DNA of 64,000 nt from Seonamhaeicola maritimus (lineage in GTDB: Bacteria > Bacteroidota > Bacteroidia > Flavobacteriales > Flavobacteriaceae): contig NZ_VRKQ01000010.1 of the NCBI RefSeq assembly GCF_008056315.1, forward strand, positions 930,001 through 994,000. Direction: 5' to 3'. Under the pieces are notes generated by a model that saw only the letters and a list, made by a program, of their open reading frames with translations, did no database searches and had not been told where the DNA came from. This document shows positions 17,666 through 26,234 of the stretch, piece by piece. The translations under genes were made by a program, and so were the position numbers. How positions within the stretch are numbered: position 1 is the first letter of the stretch; every line of letters starts with the position of its first letter.

Positions 17666-18343
17666 ATGCAAAAGAAGTTAAGTAGAGCAAGTTTGGTAGC
17701 ATTGGTGATAGGACTAATGCTACCGGTATTTGCCCAAAGTCAAGAAAGTGATTTTGGCAACTGGCTAATATACATTGGTAGCAAAAAACTAAATTCAAAA
17801 TGGAATCTCCATCATGAAGTTCAATATAGGAATTATGATGCCATTGGTGACCTTGAACAACTTCTTTTAAGAACTGGATTAGGTTATACTTTCAATGAGG
17901 GCAAGAACAATGTATTACTAGGATACGGTTACATTCTTTTAGAAAATTATTTAGGAGATACTGATGATAAGGTTTCTGTTAATGAGCATAGAATATTTCA
18001 ACAATTTATTTCTAAGCAAAAAATTGGAAACGTAAGTTTAAGTCATAGATATAGGTTTGAACAACGTTTTGTTGAAAGCGATTTTAAAATGCGTTTTCGT
18101 TATTTCCTAGCTTTTAAAGTGCCTTTTAAGAACAAAGAAAAAGAAAATAGTAAATTATACCTATCTGCTTATAATGAAATATTTCTTAACACTAAAAGTT
18201 CGGTTTTTGATAGAAACCGTGTTTATGGTGGTTTAGGTTATAATCTAAATAAAAATATTAGAATTGAGGCTGGGTATATGAATCAGTTTTTTGAAACAAG
18301 CGGTAGAGACCAATTTAATTTGATCACCTTTGTTAATTTCTAA
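17666..18343 (+). CDS. DUF2490 family outer membrane beta-barrel
   Basis: A 225-residue exported protein with a signal sequence ending near residue 26 (VFAQSQ). The mature part has alternating hydrophobic/polar strands, the DFGNWLIYIGSKKL and WNLHHEVQYRNYD features of DUF2490, and ends with an aromatic C-terminal strand (NLITFVNF), the mark of an outer membrane beta-barrel. DUF2490 proteins are of unknown function; in this operon an outer membrane channel for the anion transported by the SulP proteins is possible but not demonstrated. Confidence 0.8.
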   Translation: MQKKLSRASLVALVIGLMLPVFAQSQESDFGNWLIYIGSKKLNSKWNLHHEVQYRNYDAIGDLEQLLLRTGLGYTFNEGKNNVLLGYGYILLENYLGDTDDKVSVNEHRIFQQFISKQKIGNVSLSHRYRFEQRFVESDFKMRFRYFLAFKVPFKNKEKENSKLYLSAYNEIFLNTKSSVFDRNRVYGGLGYNLNKNIRIEAGYMNQFFETSGRDQFNLITFVNF

Positions 18344-18413
18344 TATTGTAAGAAAAGTTTAAAAGTATTATCTTTTTAGTTTACTTTTAAAACTTAACTA
18401 AATATTAATTATC

Positions 18414-20276
18414 ATGAAAGACTTATTCTCTAATATTAAAGGAGATGCCTTTGGAGGAATTACCGCAGGTATAGTGGCATTACCCTTGGCATTAGCCTTT
18501 GGAGTATCTTCAGGTTTAGGTCCGAGTGCTGGACTTTATGGAGCTATTTTTATTAGCTTTTTTGCAGCACTTTTCGGTGGTACTAGTACCCAAATTTCTG
18601 GTCCAACAGCTCCAATGACTGCTGTTAGTATGGTAATTATTGCAGGTATAATTGCAGCTAATGATGGAGATGTTAACAAGGCATTACCAGTAATTCTAAC
18701 AGTTTTTCTTTTAGCTGGTTTAATGCAGGTTGGGTTAGGGATATTAGGATTAGGTAAGTACATTAGATACATTCCGTATCCAGTGGTTTCTGGTTTTATG
18801 ACTGCCATTGGGGTCATAATTCTTATAACTCAAATATTGCCCTCATTAGGTTATTATGCTAAAGAGGATGTGCAGTTTGTTGAGCAATTTAAACCACAGG
18901 CAGAAGAAATTATTCTTGATAATATATTAAAGGAAGAAGCCGGAGAAGGAATTTTGGTGCTTGAAGATTTTAAAGAAACAATTAGTAGAGCTGAAAAAAT
19001 AACTGGGGATGATATTTTAAGAGAAAGCAAAACCTTGGCAGGTAAAGAAGCCTCTGGGGTGTTAGGAGCTTTAAAGGTATTACCTAGAGCACTTAAAAAC
19101 ATTAATTGGTTAGAATTGATATTGGCCTTAGGTACTATTTTTATCATTTATGGGTTTAAAAGAATAACTAAAGCAGTTCCAAGTACATTGGTGGCTTTGA
19201 TTGTAATGTCGGGAATTGCCATTGGTTTTGGTCTGAATTACAGACCAATTGAAGAAATACCTAGTGGGTTACCCCTTCCAAATTTGGAAATTTTCACTCA
19301 ATTTAAACTAAGTAGTCTTACACCCTATATTTTTACAGCACTAACACTGTCTCTCTTGGGAGCTATAGATTCATTATTAACGAGTGTTGTGGCCGATAAT
19401 ATGACTAAAACAAAACATAAGCCAAATAAGGAATTAGTAGGTCAGGGTATAGGTAATAGTATTGCGGCTGTATTTGGAGGTATCCCTGGTGCGGGAGCAA
19501 CTATCCGTACGGTAGTAAATATTACATCTGGTGGTAAAACAAAATTATCAGGAATGATAGCGGGTTTACTACTGTTTGTGATTTTATTGGGATTAGGACC
19601 TATTGCATCAAAGATTCCTGCAGCTGTTCTTGCTGGTATTTTGGTTACGGTTGGTATTGGTGTTATGGATTACAAAGGCTTAAGAGCTATTCCTAATTTA
19701 CCTAAAGATGTTAAAATTGGGCCAGTTAAATTTAGTATGGAAGTAGTAATAATGCTTACAGTATTAATTCTATCTACATTCTGGAATTTGGTTTACGCGG
19801 TAGGTATCGGTTTAGTAATAGCTTCATTAATGTTCATGAAGAAGATAGGTGATTTAACCGCCGAACGTTCTGATGTGAAACCATTAAAAGAAGAGGCTTG
19901 GGCTGATGAGGCTGGTTTTCCAGAGAACTTAAAAGAAGAGGTATTTATAAAGCATATTAAGGGGCCCTTATTTTTTGGTTCTACAAGTGACTTTCAACAG
20001 TTAGCTGCACAAATACCAAAAACAGCAAAAACGGTTGTCGTGCGTTTTGATCGTATGCAATATATGGATCAATCTGGTCTTTACGCACTAGAAGATATGT
20101 TGTTAGACTTAAGAAAGAATGGTGTAGATTTCTTATTTGTAGACCTTCTGCCTCAACCACGTTACTTGATGGAACGTATTGATATAATACCAGATTTTGT
20201 GCCTGAAGAACATATATTCGACACTTTTGAAGAATGTATGGTATGGATTAAAGAAAATATAGAAGATAAACATTAA
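18414..20276 (+). CDS. SulP family anion transporter with STAS domain
   Basis: A 620-residue SulP transporter. Membrane core at about 10-480 with GGTSTQISGPTAPMTAVSM near 55-73 (SulP signature), GVDSLLT-type AIDSLLTSVVADNMTK near 320, and a cytosolic STAS domain at about 500-610 with the MDQSG phosphoacceptor-like site. Between the membrane segments a charged stretch (about 149-230) is larger than usual. The core resembles the BicA-like group known as Na+/bicarbonate symporters. It is followed by the carbonic anhydrase gene, supporting bicarbonate as substrate, though sulfate cannot be ruled out. Confidence 0.9.
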   Translation: MKDLFSNIKGDAFGGITAGIVALPLALAFGVSSGLGPSAGLYGAIFISFFAALFGGTSTQISGPTAPMTAVSMVIIAGIIAANDGDVNKALPVILTVFLLAGLMQVGLGILGLGKYIRYIPYPVVSGFMTAIGVIILITQILPSLGYYAKEDVQFVEQFKPQAEEIILDNILKEEAGEGILVLEDFKETISRAEKITGDDILRESKTLAGKEASGVLGALKVLPRALKNINWLELILALGTIFIIYGFKRITKAVPSTLVALIVMSGIAIGFGLNYRPIEEIPSGLPLPNLEIFTQFKLSSLTPYIFTALTLSLLGAIDSLLTSVVADNMTKTKHKPNKELVGQGIGNSIAAVFGGIPGAGATIRTVVNITSGGKTKLSGMIAGLLLFVILLGLGPIASKIPAAVLAGILVTVGIGVMDYKGLRAIPNLPKDVKIGPVKFSMEVVIMLTVLILSTFWNLVYAVGIGLVIASLMFMKKIGDLTAERSDVKPLKEEAWADEAGFPENLKEEVFIKHIKGPLFFGSTSDFQQLAAQIPKTAKTVVVRFDRMQYMDQSGLYALEDMLLDLRKNGVDFLFVDLLPQPRYLMERIDIIPDFVPEEHIFDTFEECMVWIKENIEDKH

Positions 20277-20376
20277 AAAATTATGCAATGAGCTATTAAA
20301 ATTATTTGGTAACACCTATCAAAATATTTATGGGCGAATTACATATGACAATTAAAAAACAATAAAAATTAAACAG

Positions 20377-21006
20377 ATGAAAAACATAGCAATTACAAAA
20401 ACAGTTCAAGATACTTTAACACCAGCAGGTGTATTACAAGATTTATTGGAAGGGAACAAAAGATTTATTGATGGTAATGGTCAGGCAGTAGATAATTCTG
20501 CGCTAGTTGAACAAACAGTTGGTGGCCAATTCCCAAAAGCGGTTGTGCTTTCTTGTATAGATTCTCGTGTACCAGTTGAAACAGTTTTAGATCAAGCTAT
20601 TGGTGATATTTTTGTGGCACGTGTAGCAGGAAATTTTGAAAACGTTGATATTTTAGGAAGTTTAGAATACTCTTGTAAAGTAGCAGGAAGCAAGCTAATA
20701 TTGGTACTGGGCCATGAGCATTGTGGCGCTGTAAAAGCTGCTTGTGATGGCGTTGAACTTGGAAACATTACAGATTTATTAGCTAATATTTTACCAGCTG
20801 TAAAACAATCTGCAGATGAGGTTGAAGGAGAAGCAAATTCTTCAAACTCAGAATTTGTTGCTAAAACTGTAGAAAACAATGTTAAACTTACAATTGAAAG
20901 AATTAAAGAGCGTAGCCCAATCTTAAAAGACATGGAAGCAGCAGGAGAAATTCAAATAGTGGGAGGAGTTTACATGTTGTCATCAGGAAAAGTAGAGATG
21001 ATTTAA
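20377..21006 (+). CDS. beta-class carbonic anhydrase
   Basis: A 209-residue enzyme interconverting CO2 and bicarbonate. The zinc ligands are all present: Cys60 with the catalytic dyad Asp62-x-Arg64 in SCIDSRVP, and His113 and Cys116 in GHEHCGAV. No clear signal sequence is seen, so it is likely cytosolic. The gene lies 100 bases after the STAS-bearing SulP transporter and ends in a terminator, so it may be expressed with the transporter or from its own promoter. Together they form the bicarbonate uptake and conversion unit. Confidence 0.95.
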   Translation: MKNIAITKTVQDTLTPAGVLQDLLEGNKRFIDGNGQAVDNSALVEQTVGGQFPKAVVLSCIDSRVPVETVLDQAIGDIFVARVAGNFENVDILGSLEYSCKVAGSKLILVLGHEHCGAVKAACDGVELGNITDLLANILPAVKQSADEVEGEANSSNSEFVAKTVENNVKLTIERIKERSPILKDMEAAGEIQIVGGVYMLSSGKVEMI

Positions 21007-21025
21007 TTAAGATAAAACCAATAGG

Positions 21026-21052
21026 AAAGCCGCTTTTAGCGGCTTTTTTTAT
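21026..21052 (+). terminator. intrinsic terminator after carbonic anhydrase
   Basis: Perfect 9-bp stem AAAGCCGCT (21026-21034) / AGCGGCTTT (21038-21046) with a three-base loop and a T-run to 21050. The reverse strand lacks a comparable T-run, so it serves the plus strand. Confidence 0.9.
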
Positions 21053-21579
21053 ACTTCATTATTCAATGCTTCTTCCTTTTCAGAAGGTTCTTTATTTTCA
21101 AACTCTAAAATATAGGGTAAAACAACGGGCACCAAAGCCTTTACATGAGTATATAAAACAGAAGATTCTAAATCATCTTCATCTGCAAACGGAATTGTCT
21201 TATTAAACTTATCAAATACAATTAAAACAACGCTAAGTATTACGGCAATTTTTAATGCGCCAAAAACAGCACCAAGAAGTCTGTTTATAAGACCTAAAGC
21301 TGCAAAATTGGCTATTTTAGTCAATGCTTTTCCTGCCATACCAATTACAACTACAATCACCACAAACGTAATGGCAAAGGCAACTATGTTTATGTATTTC
21401 AGTTCCCAATCAACCTTTTCAATCAAGAAATCGGCTGCAAAATTACTAAAATGAATTGCACCGTATACTCCGGCTACCAAAGCTACTAAAGAAGCAACTT
21501 CAACAAAAAGCCCTTTAGAAAAACCGCGTATTAAACCAAACAATATTAAAGCACCTAAAACTATATCAATAACACCCAT
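21049..21579 (-). CDS. CvpA family membrane protein
   Basis: A 176-residue protein with four hydrophobic segments (about 3-22, 25-45, 62-84, 100-120) and the N-terminal DIVLGALILFGLIRGFSKGLF of the CvpA/colicin V production family. CvpA proteins are inner membrane proteins linked to envelope processes; the role in Flavobacteriaceae is not known. Its minus-strand -7 element TATATTTG (21596-21603 complement) lies 17 bases before the start, close to the divergent promoter of the next gene. Confidence 0.85.
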   Translation of the reverse strand: MGVIDIVLGALILFGLIRGFSKGLFVEVASLVALVAGVYGAIHFSNFAADFLIEKVDWELKYINIVAFAITFVVIVVVIGMAGKALTKIANFAALGLINRLLGAVFGALKIAVILSVVLIVFDKFNKTIPFADEDDLESSVLYTHVKALVPVVLPYILEFENKEPSEKEEALNNEV

Positions 21580-21595
21580 AATATTTCAATTTAAA

Positions 21596-21632
21596 CAAAT
21601 ATAAATAAGTCGCACATAGTTTATTAACTTTG
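21596..21632. promoter_or_regulatory. divergent -7 elements of the cvpA and 21649 genes
   Basis: TATATTTG on the minus strand (21596-21603) and TAACTTTG on the plus strand (21625-21632) both match TAnnTTTG exactly, 21 bases apart. No TTTG is visible at -33 on either side, so the assignment is by the -7 element only. Confidence 0.4.
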
Positions 21633-21648
21633 CCAATTAAAAATTAGT

Positions 21649-22005
21649 ATGTCTAGAGACGAACAATTAAAAGAAAGATGGGGTCAGGTGGTTGAAAAAT
21701 TGTCTAGTCAGTTTGCAGATGGAGATCCTTTAGACCTTGATGCCATTATTTATCTAATTGGTGTGCAGGAGTTAGGACAATTAGATAGAACCTTTAAAAA
21801 AGATCAAAAGCTAGACCTCATGCATATTGCTATTTGTAAGCTTTTAACGCCCTATGGCTATTATGAATTAGATTTTGTAGACCCAGATGGGTGGCCACAT
21901 TATAAGATGCTTGAAGCTCTTCCGCATTTAAAAGCCGGTGAACAAAGTGTTTTAATGAAGGAGGCCATTGTAAACTATTTTTTAGAGACTGAATTTATTA
22001 ATTAG
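21649..22005 (+). CDS. conserved small flavobacterial protein
   Basis: A 118-residue soluble, acidic protein without signal or membrane segments. It contains LDLDAIIYLIGVQELGQ and GYYELDFVDPDGWPHYKMLEALP, features I know only as a conserved hypothetical protein of this group. It begins divergently from cvpA. Helical secondary structure is likely. Function unknown. Confidence 0.75.
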   Translation: MSRDEQLKERWGQVVEKLSSQFADGDPLDLDAIIYLIGVQELGQLDRTFKKDQKLDLMHIAICKLLTPYGYYELDFVDPDGWPHYKMLEALPHLKAGEQSVLMKEAIVNYFLETEFIN

Positions 22006-22010
22006 TAGTT

Positions 22011-22103
22011 GGGCGTTCCCTAAAGGTCGGGCTTTCACTACTCAATCTTTTTACTTTTTAAAAAGTAAAAAGGATTTCAAACAAGGCGTTCAATCCCTAA
22101 CGC
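22011..22103. repeat. putative flavobacterial intergenic repeat with a 26-base palindrome
   Basis: Between the 118-residue protein gene and pheS. GCGTT at 22013-22017 can pair with AACGC at 22099-22103, enclosing GGTCGGGCTTTC and a perfect palindrome (22047-22072, arms CTTTTTACTTTTT and its complement). This layout resembles a GC-box repeat that I recall between genes of many flavobacterial genomes. Only one copy is in this window, so the repeat call relies on memory. Confidence 0.5.
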
Positions 22104-22121
22104 AAATCCCGATAAATTCAT

Positions 22122-22129
22122 TAAATTTG
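22122..22129 (+). promoter_or_regulatory. -7 element before pheS
   Basis: TAAATTTG matches TAnnTTTG exactly, 22 bases before the pheS start. No TTTG at the expected -33 position. Confidence 0.35.
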
Positions 22130-22151
22130 CCAACCATTTTGAATTGATGTC

Positions 22152-23171
22152 ATGATTGATAAATTAAAAGAACTCATAGCAGAAGCCGAAGAATTTAAGG
22201 CCCAAACAAAAGAAGAGGTTGAAGCATTCCGTATAAAATACTTAGGTAAAAAGGGATTGTTAAACGATTACTTTGCTGAGTTTAAAAATGTAGCTAACGA
22301 TCAAAAACGTGAGTTTGGTCAGACTATAAATCAGCTTAAAAAGACAGCTGAGGACAAAGTAAATGCCTTAAAAGAAGAATTAGAAAGTAAGGAAGAAGTA
22401 AAAGGTATTTATGGAGATTTATCACGTCCGGGTGAGCCTATTCAAATAGGGGCACGTCATCCTATTTCTATAGTTAAAAATCAAATTATAGATATCTTTT
22501 CACGTATTGGTTTTAACGTTAGTGAAGGTCCAGAAATTGAAGACGATTGGCACAACTTCACCGCATTAAACTTACCAGAATATCATCCAGCTCGTGATAT
22601 GCAGGATACGTTCTTTATTCAAACCAATCCAGATATTTTATTACGTACACACACCAGTTCGGTACAAGTACGTTATATGGAAAACAATAAACCACCTATA
22701 AGAACCATTTCTCCGGGGAGAGTGTATAGAAATGAAGCTATTTCGGCACGTTCGCACTGTTTCTTTCATCAGGTAGAAGGATTGTATATTGATAAGGATG
22801 TGAGTTTTGCAGACTTAAAGCAAACACTTCAATACTTCACAACAGAAATGTTCGGTAAGTCAGAGATTCGTTTACGTCCATCGTATTTCCCATTTACAGA
22901 GCCAAGTGCAGAGGTTGATGTATATTGGGGCTTAAAAACCGAAACCGATTACCGAATCACCAAAGGAACCGGTTGGTTAGAAATTATGGGTTGTGGTATG
23001 GTAGACCCTAACGTTTTAGAAAACTGCGGTATCGATTCTAAAGAATACTCAGGTTTTGCTTTTGGTATGGGTATAGACCGTATTGCTATGCTATTACACC
23101 AAATTGGTGATATTCGTTTATTAAGTGAAAACGATGTACGTTTCTTAGAGCAGTTTAAATCGGCATTATAA
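22152..23171 (+). CDS. pheS: phenylalanine--tRNA ligase alpha subunit
   Basis: A 339-residue class II aminoacyl-tRNA synthetase subunit that with PheT charges tRNA(Phe). The N-terminal coiled coil (1-85) is followed by the catalytic core with motif 1 (RIGFNVSEGPEIEDDWHNF near 115-135), motif 2 (RVYRNEAISARSHCFFHQVEG near 190-210) and motif 3 (GFAFGMGIDRIAML near 305-320). Length and order agree with the family. pheT is not adjacent here, as is often so in Bacteroidota. Confidence 0.96.
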   Translation: MIDKLKELIAEAEEFKAQTKEEVEAFRIKYLGKKGLLNDYFAEFKNVANDQKREFGQTINQLKKTAEDKVNALKEELESKEEVKGIYGDLSRPGEPIQIGARHPISIVKNQIIDIFSRIGFNVSEGPEIEDDWHNFTALNLPEYHPARDMQDTFFIQTNPDILLRTHTSSVQVRYMENNKPPIRTISPGRVYRNEAISARSHCFFHQVEGLYIDKDVSFADLKQTLQYFTTEMFGKSEIRLRPSYFPFTEPSAEVDVYWGLKTETDYRITKGTGWLEIMGCGMVDPNVLENCGIDSKEYSGFAFGMGIDRIAMLLHQIGDIRLLSENDVRFLEQFKSAL

Positions 23172-23248
23172 CCATTTATTTTTCTTAAATTGTAACACAG
23201 GCCTTTTATTATTTTTTGGCTTGATAATTAGTGTTTTGTTACAAGCTT

Positions 23249-24070
23249 ATGATAAAATTTTTTAGACGCATCCGTCAGAACCTACTAACTGAAAATAAGT
23301 TCAAGAAGTACATAGTCTATGCAATTGGAGAAATTGTTTTAGTGGTTTTAGGAATCTTGATTGCCTTACAAATTAATACATGGAATGAGAAGGTACAAGA
23401 GCGTAAAGAAGAACAAAAAGTTTTATTGAATTTAAGAACTGAATTGACGGGTAACCTTACTTTTTTGAAATATATTAAGAGAAACAAAGAAGGTGCACTT
23501 CTTTCTATGAGGGTGCTTATGGATGAATGTACTAATAATCCTGATTACAAAAATCATAACCTTGATAGTTTGTTAGGAAAGGCTTTCATTGCTGGGTGGA
23601 AGTTTGTGTCTCATACTGGGGCATTAACAAACGTTTTAAAATCTGATAAACTAAATTTGATAAGTAATGATAGTCTAAAAGGATTATTAATTTCTCTACC
23701 TACGGTAATAGATTTTGTTGCAATGGAAGACGATTCTTATAGGTCTGATATGCATAATTATTATTTACCCTTTTTAGCCAAATATTATCAGACAAAAAAT
23801 ATTACTAATGAGATAAATCAATTAGAAATTGATTGGACTTCAGAACCTTCTCGATTTAAAAGAAATCCTGAAGATTTGTTGAATAACCCAGAGTTTGAAA
23901 GCGTGTTAAATTCGCAGCTCATTTTCATGAAATTTTCTTTATTCTCTATTCAATATCTCGAGCAGGCTTTTGAAACTATTTTACCTATTATTGAGGAGGA
24001 AATTGATAATAATCATTCATCTGTTTTAGATAATCAACAATTTTATGAAGATGGTTTACCGATTAATTGA
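23249..24070 (+). CDS. DUF6090 family membrane protein
   Basis: A 273-residue protein beginning MIKFFRRIRQNLL with a membrane helix at about 25-45 (AIGEIVLVVLGILIALQIN) and then a long soluble part, rich in helices, with RKEEQKVLLNLRTEL. This is the typical DUF6090 build of Bacteroidota. The open frame begins at a GTG at 23231, but the ATG at 23249 gives the known N-terminus. Function unknown. Confidence 0.85.
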   Translation: MIKFFRRIRQNLLTENKFKKYIVYAIGEIVLVVLGILIALQINTWNEKVQERKEEQKVLLNLRTELTGNLTFLKYIKRNKEGALLSMRVLMDECTNNPDYKNHNLDSLLGKAFIAGWKFVSHTGALTNVLKSDKLNLISNDSLKGLLISLPTVIDFVAMEDDSYRSDMHNYYLPFLAKYYQTKNITNEINQLEIDWTSEPSRFKRNPEDLLNNPEFESVLNSQLIFMKFSLFSIQYLEQAFETILPIIEEEIDNNHSSVLDNQQFYEDGLPIN

Positions 24071-24145
24071 TAATTACTTTTTGTTTTATCATTGGAACTC
24101 AGTGATGTAATATGAGACAAATAAAACCATGTTTCTTTTAAGAAG

Positions 24146-24598
24146 TTAAAACCCATAACTTTTCTTAGCACTTTCAATCTGCGCTTCTTCTGTAGTTTCA
24201 GGATATAAAATATATCTTGGAGCAATAATGGGTTTAGCACTTTCAACGGTAATTTTAAAAATAGAAGCAAACGGAAATTTACCTTCGGTTATTTCTAATA
24301 AAGGTTTTTCTAAAGATTCAAATTCAGCATCGCTTTTAGGTACAACTTTTGTCTTACCTTTTAGCTGATATCCTTTTTGAACCAGAACATCTATAAAACT
24401 CAAGCAAATCTTTGGATTATCTTTTATGTTTTTTGCAGTTTGAGGGGATGCAACATTAGCTATAATGATGGTTTTATCATCATAAACCGTAAAGATTTCT
24501 TTAGGTGACACATTAGGTATATTATCTAATGATGCCGTTGCCAACCAGCATAATACACTTTGGTCAATGTACTTTTTTATGTTTTTTGTAAGCGTCAT
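24146..24598 (-). CDS. pyridoxamine 5'-phosphate oxidase family protein
   Basis: A 150-residue flavin-binding split-barrel protein. CWLATASLDNIPNVSPKEIF (about 18-37) and the TIIIANVASPQTAKNIKDNP segment fit the PNPOx-like family, whose members bind FMN or F420 and act as oxidoreductases. It lacks the residues that would identify a true PdxH. The exact substrate is unknown. Confidence 0.85.
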   Translation of the reverse strand: MTLTKNIKKYIDQSVLCWLATASLDNIPNVSPKEIFTVYDDKTIIIANVASPQTAKNIKDNPKICLSFIDVLVQKGYQLKGKTKVVPKSDAEFESLEKPLLEITEGKFPFASIFKITVESAKPIIAPRYILYPETTEEAQIESAKKSYGF

Positions 24599-24673
24599 TT
24601 GTTAGAGGTTTGTAAAGTAATCTTTTACGAATTTAATGGTTTTATTAAGGAAATCAAATTCTTAAAAAACCAC

Positions 24674-24681
24674 TATTTTTG
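24674..24681 (+). promoter_or_regulatory. -7 element before the 24703 gene
   Basis: TATTTTTG matches TAnnTTTG exactly, 21 bases before the ATG. The -33 TTTG is not seen at the usual distance. Confidence 0.35.
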
Positions 24682-24702
24682 TGCTTTTATTAAATAAGAG
24701 AT

Positions 24703-25098
24703 ATGAGGAAAGATATTGAAGTACCTAAAGTTGAAGGTGTTTATGTGGCGGTTGTAAATGAGTATAACGATGTTTACAAAACACAAGATTGGAATGCCTA
24801 CATTATTAATGATAAAGAGGTAGACTTAGATATGGTTCTTATTGTAACTAGTGGTTATTCTGAAAACAAAACAACTTCTGTTTTTAGAAAGAAGTTAGAT
24901 AAGTTGCCTAAAAAGAGTTATGCGAAAATTGAATTGATTCAAGAAGACTTGTTTGCTTTAAATAACACCTTTAAAGTATCTTTTTTTGAAGGAAACACCA
25001 TGTTTGATAAAACCTATTTATTTAGAAAAAACACCATTAATTTAAAGGCGCTTCAACCTATACCATTAATGGATGTGAAAGGTGTTTTGGTAAAGTAA
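24703..25098 (+). CDS. conserved flavobacterial hypothetical protein
   Basis: A 131-residue soluble protein of alternating beta character, beginning KDIEVPKVEGVYVAVVNEYND. There is no signal sequence or membrane segment. The pattern looks like a small beta-barrel/immunoglobulin-type fold, but I do not recognise a named family. It meets gpsA tail to tail with only two bases between the stop codons. Confidence 0.7.
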   Translation: MRKDIEVPKVEGVYVAVVNEYNDVYKTQDWNAYIINDKEVDLDMVLIVTSGYSENKTTSVFRKKLDKLPKKSYAKIELIQEDLFALNNTFKVSFFEGNTMFDKTYLFRKNTINLKALQPIPLMDVKGVLVK

Positions 25099-25100
25099 AG

Positions 25101-26102
25101 TTAATTCAATTTATCAGTTAATTTTTTAAATACTTTTTTAGGGTTTTTACCCTCGTATAATATTTCATAAACCGCATTAATTATTGGGATACGAGTTCTT
25201 TTATTGTTTCTTTCATAAAGCATGTGAGCACTTTTAGTAGCATAATAACCTTCGGCTATCATGCTCATTTCCATTTGAGCAGACTTTACCGTGTAACCTT
25301 TACCAATCATGTTTCCGAACATTCTATTTCTGGAAAATACAGAGTAACCGGTTACCAATAAATCTCCCAAGTAAGCAGAGTTATTAATATTCCGTTTCAT
25401 TTTATGGCGCTTTTTAATAAAACGGTTCATTTCGCGTATGGAATTACTCATTAAAACACTTTGAAAATTATCGCCATAACCTAAACCGTGGGCAATGCCT
25501 GCAGCAATAGCATAAATATTTTTCAGCATAACTGCATATTCTATGCCTATAACATCATCGCTAACTTTGGTTTTTATATAGTCTGAAGCTAAACTATCTG
25601 CAATTTGTTTTGCTTTATCAGTTTCAGAACAAGAAATAGTTAGATAAGATAAACGCTCCAATGCAACTTCTTCTGCATGACAAGGGCCAGCAATTACAGC
25701 TATGTTTTCATAAGGTAAATTATAAAACTCATGAAAATGTTCGCCTACCAGCAACCCAGATTCTGGCATAATACCCTTTACCGCAGAAACTATGGTTTTG
25801 TTTGAAATATCAATTGTGAGTTTTTCTAGCTCGCTATGAATAAAAGCAGATGGAATGACAAAAAACATCACATCTGCCCAATCAGCAATCTCGTTTATAT
25901 TGTTACTGATCTTTAACTGCTCTAAATGAAACTCAACAGAACTTAAATAATTAGGATTGTGTTGCTCTTTTAAAAGGTGTTCTTTAGTATAAACACTACG
26001 CATATACCAACCAACTTCATCAAGATTTTCACAAAGCATTTTTACAATAGCAGTTGCCCAACTTCCACCACCAAAAACAGCATACTTTAAAGGCTTTTCC
26101 AT
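25101..26102 (-). CDS. gpsA: NAD(P)-dependent glycerol-3-phosphate dehydrogenase
   Basis: A 333-residue cytosolic enzyme that reduces dihydroxyacetone phosphate to sn-glycerol 3-phosphate for phospholipid synthesis. The dinucleotide site GGGSWATAI is at about residues 9-17; GPCHAEEVALERL (about 134) and the catalytic Lys in VMLKNIYAIAAGIAHGLGYGDN (about 188) are all present. The open frame begins at 26153, but the ATG at 26102 gives the usual N-terminus MEKPLKYAVFGGG. Codon use is like the neighbours. Confidence 0.95.
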   Translation of the reverse strand: MEKPLKYAVFGGGSWATAIVKMLCENLDEVGWYMRSVYTKEHLLKEQHNPNYLSSVEFHLEQLKISNNINEIADWADVMFFVIPSAFIHSELEKLTIDISNKTIVSAVKGIMPESGLLVGEHFHEFYNLPYENIAVIAGPCHAEEVALERLSYLTISCSETDKAKQIADSLASDYIKTKVSDDVIGIEYAVMLKNIYAIAAGIAHGLGYGDNFQSVLMSNSIREMNRFIKKRHKMKRNINNSAYLGDLLVTGYSVFSRNRMFGNMIGKGYTVKSAQMEMSMIAEGYYATKSAHMLYERNNKRTRIPIINAVYEILYEGKNPKKVFKKLTDKLN

Positions 26103-26184
26103 AAATCTAATAGTCAATTCTAATTCAAAAATACATAAAAATATTAAGGCCATTTAACTAAGCAAATCAATATTAATATTTTTT

Positions 26185-26199
26185 TGGCACGTGTTTTGA
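26185..26199 (+). promoter_or_regulatory. sigma-54-like promoter before the lipoprotein gene
   Basis: TGGCACG at 26185-26191, then four bases and TTGA at 26196-26199, follow the -24/-12 pattern TGGCACG-N4-TTGC with one mismatch at the final C. A poly-T run precedes it. Start of transcription would fall about 12 bases further on, some 24 bases before the lipoprotein ATG. Confidence 0.5.
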
Positions 26200-26234
26200 A
26201 ATCAATAAAGTACAAACCCTAAAATTAAGATGAT

